From Kordia sp. SMS9 (lineage in GTDB: Bacteria; Bacteroidota; Bacteroidia; Flavobacteriales; Flavobacteriaceae), in the NCBI RefSeq assembly GCF_003352465.1, contig NZ_CP031153.1:2284465-2348464 (forward strand): a stretch of 64,000 bases of DNA, read 5' to 3'. The position numbers were made by a program, and so were the translations under genes. Under the pieces are notes generated by a model. The model searched no databases. It was not told the DNA's origin and worked only from the letters and a program-made list of their open reading frames with translations. This document shows, in pieces, positions 43,666-53,980 of the stretch (position 1 is its first letter; each line of letters begins with the position of its first letter).

Positions 43666-45141
43666 CTAGTTTTTGTCTTTTTTAATGATGTCTTCGTCTT
43701 TGATAAAGTCGTACAGCGTTAGTTTTCGGAGTTCATAGTAGAGTTCCCAGTATTCGCGGAGACTTTGGTAGTAGTTATAGATGGCAGTGTCTTTTTCGCT
43801 TTGCGCGATGTTTAAGTTTGTGATGGAAACTTTCCCAATAGCAAAGCGTCTTTTGGAGGCATCGTACCGTTTTACAGCAATTTCGGAAGCTCTTTTGGTG
43901 ATTTTTACCGAGAGTTCTATTTGTTGCCATTCTAAGTATTTTAAGCTCAATTCGCGGCGTGCAGTTAAGATTTCTTGCGCGTTGGTACTTCGAATTAAAT
44001 CCAAGTTGGCTCTGGCAATTTTTCGTTCTGCTTTTCGTTTTCCCCAAGAAAATATGGGCGCGCTAAAGGTCAATGCAAAGTTTTGCTGTACGAGTAAGTC
44101 AGCGTATACACGACGTACTAGTTCGTCTTGTTGTGTGAGCCCAAAGTTTCCAATGACTCCTAAAGTAAAACCTTCACTTTTTGTTTTGGCAATTTCTTGT
44201 TCTGCTTCTGCAATTCTTCGCTGATGTTCTATCCGTAGTTTTCGGTTTTCAAAGGCTTTTTCAAAGAGTTGTAAGGAATCAATTTTAACGAAAATGAGTT
44301 CTTCAGGAATGATTAATTCGATGTTAGATTCGCCCTGAATTCCAAGTTGATCTAACAGTGCTTGCTTGGTGAGTTTTAATTCGTTTTTGGAAATGATCAA
44401 TTCTTTTTCAGCATTTAGCAAGCTTAATTCCGATTGCAATAAATCATTTTCATAGAGCTTTCCAATATTGAACCGTCCTTCTGATATTTTATAGATGGTA
44501 TCTTGACTTTTTTTGTTGATCGTGGCATTGTTCGATTTGATTTTCGCCAAGATGTAATCGAAAAAGCGGCTTGTGGTATTGTATGAGATGTCTTCTAAGC
44601 GCTCTACAAGTTCTCGTTTAGATTCTTCAAAAATGAGCGGTTGAATTTTCTTTTCCCATCGAAAAGGATTGTAAAATAAAGATTCTTGAAAGTAGCTAAT
44701 TGTTAGTGGTGTAGATGAATAGGTTGTGAAGTTTGGATCTGAAAAAATATCAATTCGATTCAAAGATGAGGAAATGCTAAATTCTCCACCGGTAAACGGC
44801 ACAATTTGATTCACATCTAAAGAAATAGAAGAAAACGCCTGATTTTGTCCAATGAAAATATCGGTTCCGTCATCGGCAGTAATTCGGTTGATGGAACGCT
44901 GATAGTTGGGCAATATTCCGTTGATATTTAACGAAGGGAAAAATCCCGCTTCATACGATTGGTATTGCCAATAGTTGACTTCTGCATTGTTTTTTGCGGT
45001 TAAATATTCAATGGATTTACTTTTTGAAAGTTCAATAGCATCTTCTAGCGTAAGCATTATTTTTTTGTCTGTATTCGTTTCTTGTGCCACAAGTTGCCAA
45101 CATGCACAAAAGAAAAGTAGGTATGTAATGTGTTTTTTCAT
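43666..45141 (-). CDS. TolC-family outer membrane channel of the RND operon
   Basis: 491 residues from ATG 45141, chosen because it gives a signal peptide (MKKHITYLLFFCACWQLVAQ) and overlaps the permease stop by 4 bases (ATGA). The mature protein has the duplicated helical outer membrane efflux layout: ALELSKSKSIEYLTAKN-like first helix, ISEGRFNIGKLYENDLLQSE and VKRYDASKRRFAIGKVSITN as the paired repeat motifs. It forms the trimeric duct completing the pump. Last gene of the operon. Confidence 0.9.
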   Translation of the reverse strand: MKKHITYLLFFCACWQLVAQETNTDKKIMLTLEDAIELSKSKSIEYLTAKNNAEVNYWQYQSYEAGFFPSLNINGILPNYQRSINRITADDGTDIFIGQNQAFSSISLDVNQIVPFTGGEFSISSSLNRIDIFSDPNFTTYSSTPLTISYFQESLFYNPFRWEKKIQPLIFEESKRELVERLEDISYNTTSRFFDYILAKIKSNNATINKKSQDTIYKISEGRFNIGKLYENDLLQSELSLLNAEKELIISKNELKLTKQALLDQLGIQGESNIELIIPEELIFVKIDSLQLFEKAFENRKLRIEHQRRIAEAEQEIAKTKSEGFTLGVIGNFGLTQQDELVRRVYADLLVQQNFALTFSAPIFSWGKRKAERKIARANLDLIRSTNAQEILTARRELSLKYLEWQQIELSVKITKRASEIAVKRYDASKRRFAIGKVSITNLNIAQSEKDTAIYNYYQSLREYWELYYELRKLTLYDFIKDEDIIKKDKN

Positions 45142-48098
45142 GATGTTTTTTGTTTTGTGAGTAGCCAATACAGTATTGGTACGATGTAGAGACTGACAAA
45201 GGTTCCAATACACATAGCAATGATGACGACAAACGCTAAGGGTTTTTGTAAATCGGCGCCAATTCCTGAAGTGAAAAGTACTGGAGTCATGGCTAAAATG
45301 GTGGTAAAACTTGTCATTAAAATAGCATTTATTCGTCTGTTTCCAGCATGATGAATGGCTTCTAGAAGTGTATTGTTGCCTTCGTTTCTTAGTTTGTTAA
45401 TGGTGTCTATTTTGAGAATAGAATCGTTGATGACAATTCCGAGCATGATAATCATTCCGATCATAGACATGATATTGAGCGAAATGCCAAAAAGATACAT
45501 GACAATGATGCTGCCACCGACAGTGATTGGAATTTCACAAAGAATGATGAGCGGTTGTACTAAGGATTCAAATTGTGCAGCTAAGACAAAGTATAGGAGT
45601 AACACTACAATGAGCATGATAATGAGTAACTCCTTGATGAATGTTTTTTGTTCAAAATAGGTGCCGTCAAACGTAATTTCTTCTTGCCTATTGGTGTTGA
45701 TAAAATTGATGATGGCTTCATGATTGTTTGTCGTAATGTTGATGGGAATGTAGTTTTCATCCAAATCGGCATAGATGTTCTCAAAATCGCTCGCTTCTTT
45801 TGTGTTGATGAGGTTTGCAATTGGAATTCGGATGTTGTCTTTGTTGGTCATGAACGATTTGTTGATGATCGTAGAAAAGTCTTCATTCGTTTTTTTAAGC
45901 ACAATTGGAAGGTATTCATTGGTGCTTTTTAAAATGCTAATTTGATTAGCGTTGAATATGGATTTTAAGGTTTGAATTAATGCGCTGTTGTCAATTTTAT
46001 AGGTTGCTAATTTACGTTGATCAATTTCTAGCTGTAGTACTTGTTTTTGCTTTTCAACAGTGACCAAGCTTTTTGGAAATTGTGTGGCGATTTTTTTTGC
46101 AATTGTTTGTGTTTGAGCAGCATGTTTTATAGGAACTTTCAGATAGAAATCTGCTTCGGTTGAGGAAAATAATTGTTCAAATAGGTTTTCAGATTTTTGT
46201 ATGGAAAACACTGCGTTTGGAAATTGTTGTTTTGTGTACAAAAGTAGTTTCTGCGCGTATTGTTCTGCTTCTTTAGGCGTTGTTGTTTGCACATATAGTT
46301 TTACGCCCGTTTTTGCAATTTTTCGTTTGGATCGTAAAAAATCTTGCTCGCCAACAGATGCGCTAAATAGTGTGTTTTTAAGTTGCTTTTCCAAGATGGA
46401 AGTTCTGCGTTCACTTTCCGCCAAAGCGATATTTTCATTCCAATTGATGACAAAGTTAAAGTCATTGTAGCGAATTTCAGGAAGTTTTTCTGTATCAATT
46501 TTCGTCACTACAAATCCGCCAAGAATAACAATTGCAATTCCAATAATTGAAAGGAGTATTTTTCCCTTGAATAGAAAATTGAAGGAACGCGTGTAGCTGT
46601 TTGTTAGCCAGTTTTTTTGTGATTTTTCTTTGATTTTTATGTTGAATGCAACATAGAGTGTCGGCAGTAAAATGATAGAAACGATATACGAAATGCTCAA
46701 ACTGATAATGATTGCCAATGCTTGATCGAAAAATAGAATTCCGGCAATACCACTGAGGTAAATTAGCGGAATGAAAACCGCACAAGTAGTGAGTAATGAA
46801 GATAGTAACGGACGCAAAATTTCATAAGTTCCTTTTGCACAAGCTTCTACAATTGTGTCTCCTTTGATGCGATATTGCGAAATGTTATCAATGACAATGA
46901 TGGAGTTGTCAATCATCATTCCAATTCCGACAATTAAACCTGAAAGCGATACAATATTAATGGAAATTCCTAAGAGGTATAAAAAGAGAAAACTTATGAT
47001 TAATGAAAACGGAATTACCAAGGCAATGATGAAGGCTACTTTGTAGTTTCGGATGAAAAGATACACCATAAAAATGGCAAGTAACGCACCGATGAGTAAG
47101 CTGTTTTGTAAGTTGTTGATGGCAATGTGCAACAAATCTGATTGATCTTGCTGAATTGTAAACGAAATGGTAGCGTTGTCTTTTTGAAGTTGGTGAAGAT
47201 AACTGAGAATTTCTGCTTTTACCGTTGCTACTTTTGCATCCGCTTTGCTGACAATTGCCAAGCTGATGGCTTTTTCTCCTTGGTTTAAAAATACACCTTT
47301 TTGTGCTTTACGAACCAAGGAAATTTCTGCAATATCTTTGATTTGAATGCGCGTGTCGTTTGTGGTTAGATACAAATTGTTAAGATCGTCTACGGTTTGT
47401 AAAGAAGGCTCGAACAACACATCGTAGATATAATGTCCGTTTTTGATTTTAAAGTTTCCAATTTGTGTATTGTTACTTTTGATCGCGTTTTCAATGTCTG
47501 AAATACTCAAGTTTAGTTGTGCCAATTTGTTTGTGTTGAGTGCAATGCTGATTTCGGGAGAAATGCTTCCAGTCATGTCTACAAAGGCTACAGATTCATT
47601 TTGTTCCAAGCGCTTTCGGACGGTATTTTTGATATAGTTTGAAAACGCTATTTGCGAACTGTTTTTTGGATACGGAATGTGTACGTAACACAGCGGAATG
47701 TCTGATGGATTCGATTTTATAAGTTTTGGGCGATTGATTTCTTTTGGCAACACAGAAAGGATGCGATCTATTTTTTCATTGACTTCAATAAAGGCGTACG
47801 CTACATCAGTGCCGTATTCAAAATACAAGTCGATAACAGCATTTCCGTTTTGCGTTGTGCTCTGAATGTCTTTTAGGTTTCCAACTTGTAATAATTGCCT
47901 TCGGATTGGTTGTATGACGAGCTTTTCGAGTTCTTTTGCGGTGTAATTCGGTTCATCAAGTTGCACTTTTAGGTATGGAACTTCAATTTCGGGCATTAAC
48001 GAAACTGGCATTAAATTTAAAGATGTAATCCCTAAAAGCACAAAGGCTAAAAATGTCATAAAGACGGCTATAGGACGTTTTACTAAAAATTCAACCAT
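45138..48098 (-). CDS. RND efflux permease, second subunit
   Basis: 986 residues with 12 predicted membrane helices and two large periplasmic loops. Starts MVEFLVKRPIAVFMTFLAF, a canonical RND N-terminus. The TM4 motif is SGLIVGIGMMIDNSIIVID, with one acidic residue where AcrB has two (Asp-Asn). The late block MLGIVINDSILKID is TM10-11. It overlaps the first permease stop by 8 bases. Two different permeases in one operon suggest a heteromeric pump like MdtBC, or two homotrimers sharing an adaptor. Substrate not known. Confidence 0.92.
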   Translation of the reverse strand: MVEFLVKRPIAVFMTFLAFVLLGITSLNLMPVSLMPEIEVPYLKVQLDEPNYTAKELEKLVIQPIRRQLLQVGNLKDIQSTTQNGNAVIDLYFEYGTDVAYAFIEVNEKIDRILSVLPKEINRPKLIKSNPSDIPLCYVHIPYPKNSSQIAFSNYIKNTVRKRLEQNESVAFVDMTGSISPEISIALNTNKLAQLNLSISDIENAIKSNNTQIGNFKIKNGHYIYDVLFEPSLQTVDDLNNLYLTTNDTRIQIKDIAEISLVRKAQKGVFLNQGEKAISLAIVSKADAKVATVKAEILSYLHQLQKDNATISFTIQQDQSDLLHIAINNLQNSLLIGALLAIFMVYLFIRNYKVAFIIALVIPFSLIISFLFLYLLGISINIVSLSGLIVGIGMMIDNSIIVIDNISQYRIKGDTIVEACAKGTYEILRPLLSSLLTTCAVFIPLIYLSGIAGILFFDQALAIIISLSISYIVSIILLPTLYVAFNIKIKEKSQKNWLTNSYTRSFNFLFKGKILLSIIGIAIVILGGFVVTKIDTEKLPEIRYNDFNFVINWNENIALAESERRTSILEKQLKNTLFSASVGEQDFLRSKRKIAKTGVKLYVQTTTPKEAEQYAQKLLLYTKQQFPNAVFSIQKSENLFEQLFSSTEADFYLKVPIKHAAQTQTIAKKIATQFPKSLVTVEKQKQVLQLEIDQRKLATYKIDNSALIQTLKSIFNANQISILKSTNEYLPIVLKKTNEDFSTIINKSFMTNKDNIRIPIANLINTKEASDFENIYADLDENYIPINITTNNHEAIINFINTNRQEEITFDGTYFEQKTFIKELLIIMLIVVLLLYFVLAAQFESLVQPLIILCEIPITVGGSIIVMYLFGISLNIMSMIGMIIMLGIVINDSILKIDTINKLRNEGNNTLLEAIHHAGNRRINAILMTSFTTILAMTPVLFTSGIGADLQKPLAFVVIIAMCIGTFVSLYIVPILYWLLTKQKTS

Positions 48099-51000
48099 GA
48101 CGTTTCAATTTTAGAGGTATACACAAAGGTAATAACAGCACAAGAACAAGTATTGAAAATAACAATCCGCCAATGTTTCCATACGCAAAAGACGTCCAAA
48201 AAAAGTCGTTTCCAGCAACCATTACAAAAGGCAGTAATCCTAAAACCGTAGATAGAATAGTCAGCATGATGGGAATGATTTTTGCGTTGTACGCTTTTAT
48301 ATAAGTAGCCAAATCATCGGGACGCTTTGTTTCTTGATTGTTGTATTGATTGATGATGTAAATTGCTGCATTTACCACAATTCCACTCAGCATGATAAAC
48401 GAAGCCAATCCGCCTTGGTCAAACGGAAGATCAAACCAACTGAAGGTGAGAAAGATGCCGATAAAAGAAGCTGGAATCATTACAATTACCGCAATGGGTT
48501 GTAGGAATGATTCAAACAAAATGGCACAGATAAAGTAAATGATCAACATGATAATCAGCGCTATTTTTACGATCAGATATTCTTCTTTTTCATACTCATA
48601 ATCAGCATCTGGATGCATGGCGCGAAAACCTACGGGCAATTCTGCGTTTATTTTTTGGACTAATTCTTTGAAGATGATTTTATTGTTTTGAAACGTTCCT
48701 GCAAAACTGTAATCTAGAAAAAGTTCGTATTCACTATTTTTTTTTACCACATTGTTGACTACGTTTTGTTTTTTGATAGCCATGATATTGTTTGTACTGA
48801 AACTGGTAGAATCAATGGTAATTTTTTGATGTTGCAACTTCCATTCAGTCACTGCATCTTTTCGTTCTTTCACAACCACAGGAAGTGTGTTAAAACGTGC
48901 TACATAGTTCTCATTTCCCGACAACCATTGCAGTGTTTCCAACAATTTGAATTTGCCAATACTGGCAATCGCAGCACTATTTTCAATATTCAATGCGTAT
49001 TCAAATTTGTCTTTCAAAATCCACGAACGTTCACTATTTATTTTTACGTTAGAAATTTTTTTGTGTTGTAATAAGATGTTTTCTCGGATGTTTTCAGCAT
49101 GTGCTAATACTTTGTCCAAATTGTAACCAATGAGCTTTATGGAAGCATCTGACATGGTGTTTCCGCTGTTGCTATACGGTTGTCCAACGCCCGAAATAAC
49201 ACAATCAATTCCACCAATTTTGGTCGCTAACGATTCTAGGTTGCTTTTAAGCGTATATGGAACATCTGAATTTTCTGTCGCTTCTGTAAAGTAGATCTGA
49301 ATTAGGCCATTATTTGCATTGAAAATTTGTGCGTGAAACATTTCTACATCAGTATTATTTTTGAGGAAATTTTCAAAATTTTGAACCGCCGCATCAAGTT
49401 GTGCAATCGTGGCGCCTTCCGGATTGAACAAACGTATTGTCAATGAAGTACGTGCTGGCGAACTGATAAACGAGCCTTTTTCAATGCTTTTTAAAAACGA
49501 TTGTAACGAACCGCCAACATAGGCAAACGTAGGTTGAATGTTGTTTTGGTAAAATTCACTTTCCAATACGGAATTGATGAGTTTTTTCCCAACAAAATCG
49601 CCTGTAGCTTTTTTGGGAATGAGAAATAACGGCAATCCAAATAGCATGATAAATATAAAAAACACAAGTTTTTTTCGCTTGATGAAGATGCTTAAAATTT
49701 TGTAATATATGTTGGAAAATCGAACAATGGTACGTCTTCTTCGGAACGAAGGTTTTTTGAATTTTTTAGAGAAGTTGAGTTTGTCGTTTAGCGCAGGAAT
49801 CAAGAAAAACGTAATGAACAATGAAACGGTGAGATTGATGCAAATAATCCATGAAAAATCTAGTAAATACAATTGATATGCTCTTTTGATGAAGAAAATA
49901 ATCGAAAGGGAACCAATAGTTGTCAAGGTCGCTGCCAAAATGGAAATGAATACTTTTTTGTTTTGATGATGACGTAAATGATCAATCATAATGATGGAAT
50001 TGTCCATGATGATTCCCAAAGAAATTGTCAATCCTGCAAAAGAGTAGATGTGTAAATCGACTGAAAAAGTATAGTAGAAGATAACGGCTAAGAGTACATT
50101 TAGCAACAGCGAAATAAAAATTAATAGCACATATTTAAAACTTCTACTGATGATGATGATAAACACAAATAAAACAACGACTGAAAACAACACTCTGTAT
50201 GAAACTTTTAACAATTCTTCTTTGAGTTTTAGTGTCGCATCATACAAGGTGTTGATCGTGATGTTTTGTAAACTGGGTGTTTGTTTGCATTCTTCTAAGA
50301 TTTGATATACATTTTGAATGACATCCAATTGATTTTTGTCTTTTTCGGCAGTGATTACTAAAGAAACCGCATTGGAACCGTTGAAGCGTTTGTACCCTTG
50401 CACCTGTTCTTCTGCTAGTTCAATATGGATAATGTCTTTTAGAGAAATTACGTTGTTTTCGGCAGTTATAATGGGTGTTTTGAAAAGTATTTCTTTAAGC
50501 GAACTGTTTTCTTCTGTATATAAAATAAGGTCTTTTTTGGAGTTGTGAATGCGTGTGGTTCCGAAGCTATGATTGGACAATGCGTTGCTGATGGCTGATT
50601 TTACAGTTTTAAGTTCAACTTTATAGCGTTTCAACATGGCATCATTGCAGATAATGACATACTTGTACGTTGGCACGCCCATCAATTGTACATCGCTGAC
50701 ACCTTTGATGCGCGCAAGTTTTGGTTGAATGATTTCCGTTGCTTTTTGTTGTAAGGTTGCTACCGATGTTTTACTGCTCAATGCTAAGGAAATTAAGACT
50801 TCTGTACGATCATTGTCAATTCCATGCGCGGTTACGGTAGGATAGGAGACACCTTTTGGGAAATTGCCATACAACTGTCGCAAAATTGTGTGAATGTACA
50901 GTTGACTTTTGTCAAGATTGGTTTTTTCTGAAAATTCTAGTTTAATTTTTCCCGAACCTTTGGAAGAAACCGAACTGATATTCAGCAATCCATTCATCGT

Positions 51001-51213
51001 TGCTAATGATTGTTCTATAGGATTTGTAACTTCACTTTCCAGAATTCTGGGATTGGCATTTTGCCAAGAATATTGCACGGTAATGACTGGAATGTGTTGT
51101 TTGGGTTTTAAGCGAATCGAAAGCGAAAAGATACACGCAATGCCAATAATACCAAAAAGTACAAAAATGATGATTTTTGTAAATGAAGACACTATTTTTT
51201 TGTCGCCATTCAT
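48091..51213 (-). CDS. RND efflux permease, first subunit
   Basis: 1,040 residues, 12-helix RND layout, N-terminus KIVSSFTKIIIFVLFGIIG. TM4 region SLGIIMDNSIIMIDHLRHH again has Asp-Asn rather than Asp-Asp. Otherwise it is only distantly similar to its partner (sequence read by eye), so the two are an old duplication rather than a recent one. It starts 1 base after the adaptor stop. Divergent HME/HAE class cannot be set from sequence alone, but the neighbouring genes carry no metal motifs. Confidence 0.92.
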   Translation of the reverse strand: MNGDKKIVSSFTKIIIFVLFGIIGIACIFSLSIRLKPKQHIPVITVQYSWQNANPRILESEVTNPIEQSLATMNGLLNISSVSSKGSGKIKLEFSEKTNLDKSQLYIHTILRQLYGNFPKGVSYPTVTAHGIDNDRTEVLISLALSSKTSVATLQQKATEIIQPKLARIKGVSDVQLMGVPTYKYVIICNDAMLKRYKVELKTVKSAISNALSNHSFGTTRIHNSKKDLILYTEENSSLKEILFKTPIITAENNVISLKDIIHIELAEEQVQGYKRFNGSNAVSLVITAEKDKNQLDVIQNVYQILEECKQTPSLQNITINTLYDATLKLKEELLKVSYRVLFSVVVLFVFIIIISRSFKYVLLIFISLLLNVLLAVIFYYTFSVDLHIYSFAGLTISLGIIMDNSIIMIDHLRHHQNKKVFISILAATLTTIGSLSIIFFIKRAYQLYLLDFSWIICINLTVSLFITFFLIPALNDKLNFSKKFKKPSFRRRRTIVRFSNIYYKILSIFIKRKKLVFFIFIMLFGLPLFLIPKKATGDFVGKKLINSVLESEFYQNNIQPTFAYVGGSLQSFLKSIEKGSFISSPARTSLTIRLFNPEGATIAQLDAAVQNFENFLKNNTDVEMFHAQIFNANNGLIQIYFTEATENSDVPYTLKSNLESLATKIGGIDCVISGVGQPYSNSGNTMSDASIKLIGYNLDKVLAHAENIRENILLQHKKISNVKINSERSWILKDKFEYALNIENSAAIASIGKFKLLETLQWLSGNENYVARFNTLPVVVKERKDAVTEWKLQHQKITIDSTSFSTNNIMAIKKQNVVNNVVKKNSEYELFLDYSFAGTFQNNKIIFKELVQKINAELPVGFRAMHPDADYEYEKEEYLIVKIALIIMLIIYFICAILFESFLQPIAVIVMIPASFIGIFLTFSWFDLPFDQGGLASFIMLSGIVVNAAIYIINQYNNQETKRPDDLATYIKAYNAKIIPIMLTILSTVLGLLPFVMVAGNDFFWTSFAYGNIGGLLFSILVLVLLLPLCIPLKLKRHG

Positions 51214-51214
51214 C

Positions 51215-52309
51215 TTATTCTCCTTTGGTTACCGAAGAATTGTGAGCCAAATTGATATTGCCTTCGTAAATGACCAAATCTCCTTTCTTTAAGCCTTTTT
51301 CTATGACAATATGATCTGAGTTTTCGAATGAAGTTTTTACATAGTTCCAGAATGCTTTGCCGTTTGTATAGGTAAAAACTACTTGTTTATTATCGCGCAG
51401 CACCACACTTTCTTTGGGAACAAACAATGTATTGGGCACTACTTTTTTGATGGTTACATTTACGTTCATTCCATCTAAAATACCAGCATCACTGTTGGCA
51501 AATGTGCCGCGTACTTTGATCAATCCGTTTTCATCTACGGTAGGATTGATTTCTGTAATTTCTCCATCAAATGTGGTGTCTGAAAAGTTTGTTGAAATTT
51601 CGATCGCTTGTCCTTTTTGCAGAAAAATAAAATTTTCTTCCAACACACTAAATTCCACTTGAAAAACACTCGTATTGATAATGGTACAGAATGGTTTTGT
51701 CGTATCGGGATAACTGTATTTTTTTGTGTCTAAGTTTGCAATAACTCCACTAATAGGCGCGCGCAACGTTGTGGAAGTCAATGCCGTTTTTGCGTCGTTT
51801 AGATCAGAAATAGACGTGTTGTAATTTCCTCTATTCTTCGCCATGTTTAAGGTAGTTTTCGGAATCTTAGCAGAATCTTTCAAACTGTAATTAAATCCAA
51901 TAAGAATATCTTCTACATCAATTTTTGCGCGTTCTAGCTGTTCTGTTGCTTTGATGACTTTATTGCGATAGCTTTCATTGTTTTGACTTGCAATTACTTG
52001 TCCTTTGCGCACTTTTTGTCCGTTTTTTACACGAATGGAATTGATTTTTTCATTCAAGATGAATTTTACTATTGCTTTTTGTTTAGCAAAGGCTTTTCCT
52101 GAGGTTTGTAATTCTAGATTAAAATCGCCTGTATTGATAGGTGCGTATCTTACCTTTTCCGCAGATTCTGTATTTACAACGGTTGTATTCTCTTTCTTTT
52201 CTAAGGTGGTCGATGGCGTTTTCTCATCACAAGAAATCACCATCATGCCTACTAGAAAAATGATGGTAAAAAATAGGTGTATGTGTCCGATTTTCAAGAT
52301 TGGTTTCAT
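51215..52309 (-). CDS. HlyD/RND periplasmic adaptor lipoprotein
   Basis: 364 residues. Signal sequence ends VGMMVISC, a lipobox, followed by a Thr/Glu-rich spacer. Domains follow the membrane-fusion pattern: barrel-sandwich halves (VRKGQVIASQNNESYRNKV and TTLRAPISGVIANL), a short alpha hairpin between them, and beta-barrel/membrane-proximal parts (GDLVIYEGNI at the end). Its ATG overlaps the upstream thioredoxin-like gene stop. It bridges the RND permeases and the TolC channel. Confidence 0.9.
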   Translation of the reverse strand: MKPILKIGHIHLFFTIIFLVGMMVISCDEKTPSTTLEKKENTTVVNTESAEKVRYAPINTGDFNLELQTSGKAFAKQKAIVKFILNEKINSIRVKNGQKVRKGQVIASQNNESYRNKVIKATEQLERAKIDVEDILIGFNYSLKDSAKIPKTTLNMAKNRGNYNTSISDLNDAKTALTSTTLRAPISGVIANLDTKKYSYPDTTKPFCTIINTSVFQVEFSVLEENFIFLQKGQAIEISTNFSDTTFDGEITEINPTVDENGLIKVRGTFANSDAGILDGMNVNVTIKKVVPNTLFVPKESVVLRDNKQVVFTYTNGKAFWNYVKTSFENSDHIVIEKGLKKGDLVIYEGNINLAHNSSVTKGE

Positions 52310-52836
52310 TTAAGATTCTCTAATAATATTGGAGAACCTATATCTACTATTTTTTTATCTTTTAGTTGAAATGAATGATATGCTTTGTAATACGGCAACT
52401 CATTGGTTTGATTGAAAGCATCATATTCATCATAAAAAACAGGATGTTTAAAAAATAACACGTCGTTTATCATGTAATCAACTTTTAGTTGTTCAGAACC
52501 TGAAATAATAAATACCGCTTTTTTTTTGGTATCTGTTAAGTATGTGTCCCACGATTTTAAGTCTTCCACACAAACGGAGCAGTCAGAGTCTAAATAATTT
52601 ACAGTGAGCGTTTCTTTGGTGTTCATTAAGGTTTTGAACTCTTCGTTAGTATTAATGGGAATTAACTCACTGGGATAGATAAGTTGTTTATCAATCCATG
52701 TGGATCGCATTTCTGTATCAATCTTTGATAATTGTTCAGAAAGGGTATCTTTTGAATTGTAATGCTTCAAAATTAATAGTACGCAGGTACCAATGAGAAA
52801 GAAAGAAATCAATATGGTGTATATATGCTTCTTCAT
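52306..52836 (-). CDS. membrane-anchored thioredoxin-like protein with CxxC
   Basis: 176 residues. One N-terminal anchor (IYTILISFFLIGTCVLLILK), then a thioredoxin-like region in which ETLTVNYLDSDCSVCVEDLK places Cys86-Ser-Val-Cys89 at the position of the redox site, after a beta strand. The flanking sequence lacks the cis-Pro of classic thioredoxin as far as I can see, so it may be a degenerate, specialised oxidoreductase. It faces the periplasm. Placed between the propeller lipoprotein (16 bases) and the adaptor (4-base overlap), it could act on the Cys-rich peptide encoded first in the operon. Confidence 0.7.
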   Translation of the reverse strand: MKKHIYTILISFFLIGTCVLLILKHYNSKDTLSEQLSKIDTEMRSTWIDKQLIYPSELIPINTNEEFKTLMNTKETLTVNYLDSDCSVCVEDLKSWDTYLTDTKKKAVFIISGSEQLKVDYMINDVLFFKHPVFYDEYDAFNQTNELPYYKAYHSFQLKDKKIVDIGSPILLENLK

Positions 52837-52852
52837 TATTTGAGTGAGTGAT

Positions 52853-53902
52853 TTAAAGTTTATATTGAACTACGTTGGCGTTTCCAAATTCAATGACAAA
52901 TAAATTTTTATCATCTGTGTCGATTTCAATAGCAATGGACTCTTTTTCGAGTTCGATAACGTCTAGTAACGTACCTTTCCAATCAAACACATGAATCGTT
53001 TTTCCAAAAGCAAATGGGCTTACAGCTCTAGTTTTTCCTGAAAATAAAGCATATATTTTGGCGTCAGAAACACACATATCTATATATCCAAATTTGGTAT
53101 CTCCACCTTGTCCCATAACGGTTTGGTATCCATTATTTGCCAATTCGTACTTAGGCAGAAAGTCTAAATTGGTCTTTACTTTTACAACATCACTTCCGTC
53201 TTTATTGTAAATTTCGATCAAGTCAGCGTATAAATTGGCTAAAGCTATTTTGTTTTTGTCAGGTTTTACTTTTAGCGTCGCCATGAATGATTGTTTGTGA
53301 ATGGAAATAGGAATATTGTTTTTCGGTAATGGAGGCAACGAACCTTTATTCGTTATTTGTTTTGTAGTTATATTGTAAAATAAAAGTCTATTATTTGCTT
53401 CCGAAACATCCAATCCAACAATAGTTTCTGCATCGAGCCAACCCAATTCATAGAACATTACTTTTGAATCAAAAAAGAGTTCATTTTCTGTGGGTTTGTA
53501 ATCATTGGAACCAATACTGTCTTGTTGAAAGCCTAGATATTTATTAAGCGTGCCATCAAAAATCCAAACTTTATCATTGTGAAAATCTAACGAACCAAAC
53601 GGAGATAGAATTTCTCCAGGTCCTTTTCCTTTCATGCCAAAACTGCCTATATAGGTGTCATCGGTAGTAAAAGCCTTGATCACTTTATTAGATTTTGAAT
53701 CTATAATAAATAATTTAGCACCTAGTTTTTTTAGTTTTTCAGGATTCGATAAACTATCTGATGATTTCAAGGTAGCTACTTTGTTAATTTTTGTAGTTGT
53801 AGTTAGATTTACTTTTTCATACCAATCAACTTTCGTTTTTGTACATGAAATTGCTATGAAAAACACCAACAAAATTGCAAGTAGGTTACGTATACTTTTC
53901 AT
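52853..53902 (-). CDS. BF3164/TolB-like beta-propeller lipoprotein
   Basis: 349 residues. Signal ends LLVFFIAISC, a lipobox. The rest has repeating propeller strands (KLFIIDSKSNKVIKAF, DDTYIGSFGMKGKGPGEI, KVWIFDGTLNKYLGF, KTIHVFDWKGTLLDVIEL, DDKNLFVIEFGNANVVQYKL), about six blades; GxKGxGPGEI is the hallmark of the Bacteroidota TolB-like 6-bladed family. Members often sit next to NVEALA-type secreted peptides. Here a Cys-rich secreted peptide gene lies 78 bases upstream. Role unknown; a peptide-binding or docking function is a guess. Confidence 0.8.
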   Translation of the reverse strand: MKSIRNLLAILLVFFIAISCTKTKVDWYEKVNLTTTTKINKVATLKSSDSLSNPEKLKKLGAKLFIIDSKSNKVIKAFTTDDTYIGSFGMKGKGPGEILSPFGSLDFHNDKVWIFDGTLNKYLGFQQDSIGSNDYKPTENELFFDSKVMFYELGWLDAETIVGLDVSEANNRLLFYNITTKQITNKGSLPPLPKNNIPISIHKQSFMATLKVKPDKNKIALANLYADLIEIYNKDGSDVVKVKTNLDFLPKYELANNGYQTVMGQGGDTKFGYIDMCVSDAKIYALFSGKTRAVSPFAFGKTIHVFDWKGTLLDVIELEKESIAIEIDTDDKNLFVIEFGNANVVQYKL

Positions 53903-53921
53903 AATAGTATTTTAAATAATT

Positions 53922-53954
53922 AAGAGAGTCATGAATAATAATCACAACTCTCTT
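53922..53954 (-). terminator. hairpin between peptide gene and the rest of the operon (attenuator)
   Basis: AAGAGAGT pairs perfectly with ACTCTCTT around a ~17-base loop, 26 bases after the peptide stop, with an AT-rich tail rather than a clean T run. It could let most transcripts end after the peptide gene so that peptide exceeds pump. Confidence 0.45.
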
Positions 53955-53980
53955 GGTTACATTTTAATGCTATAATAGAT

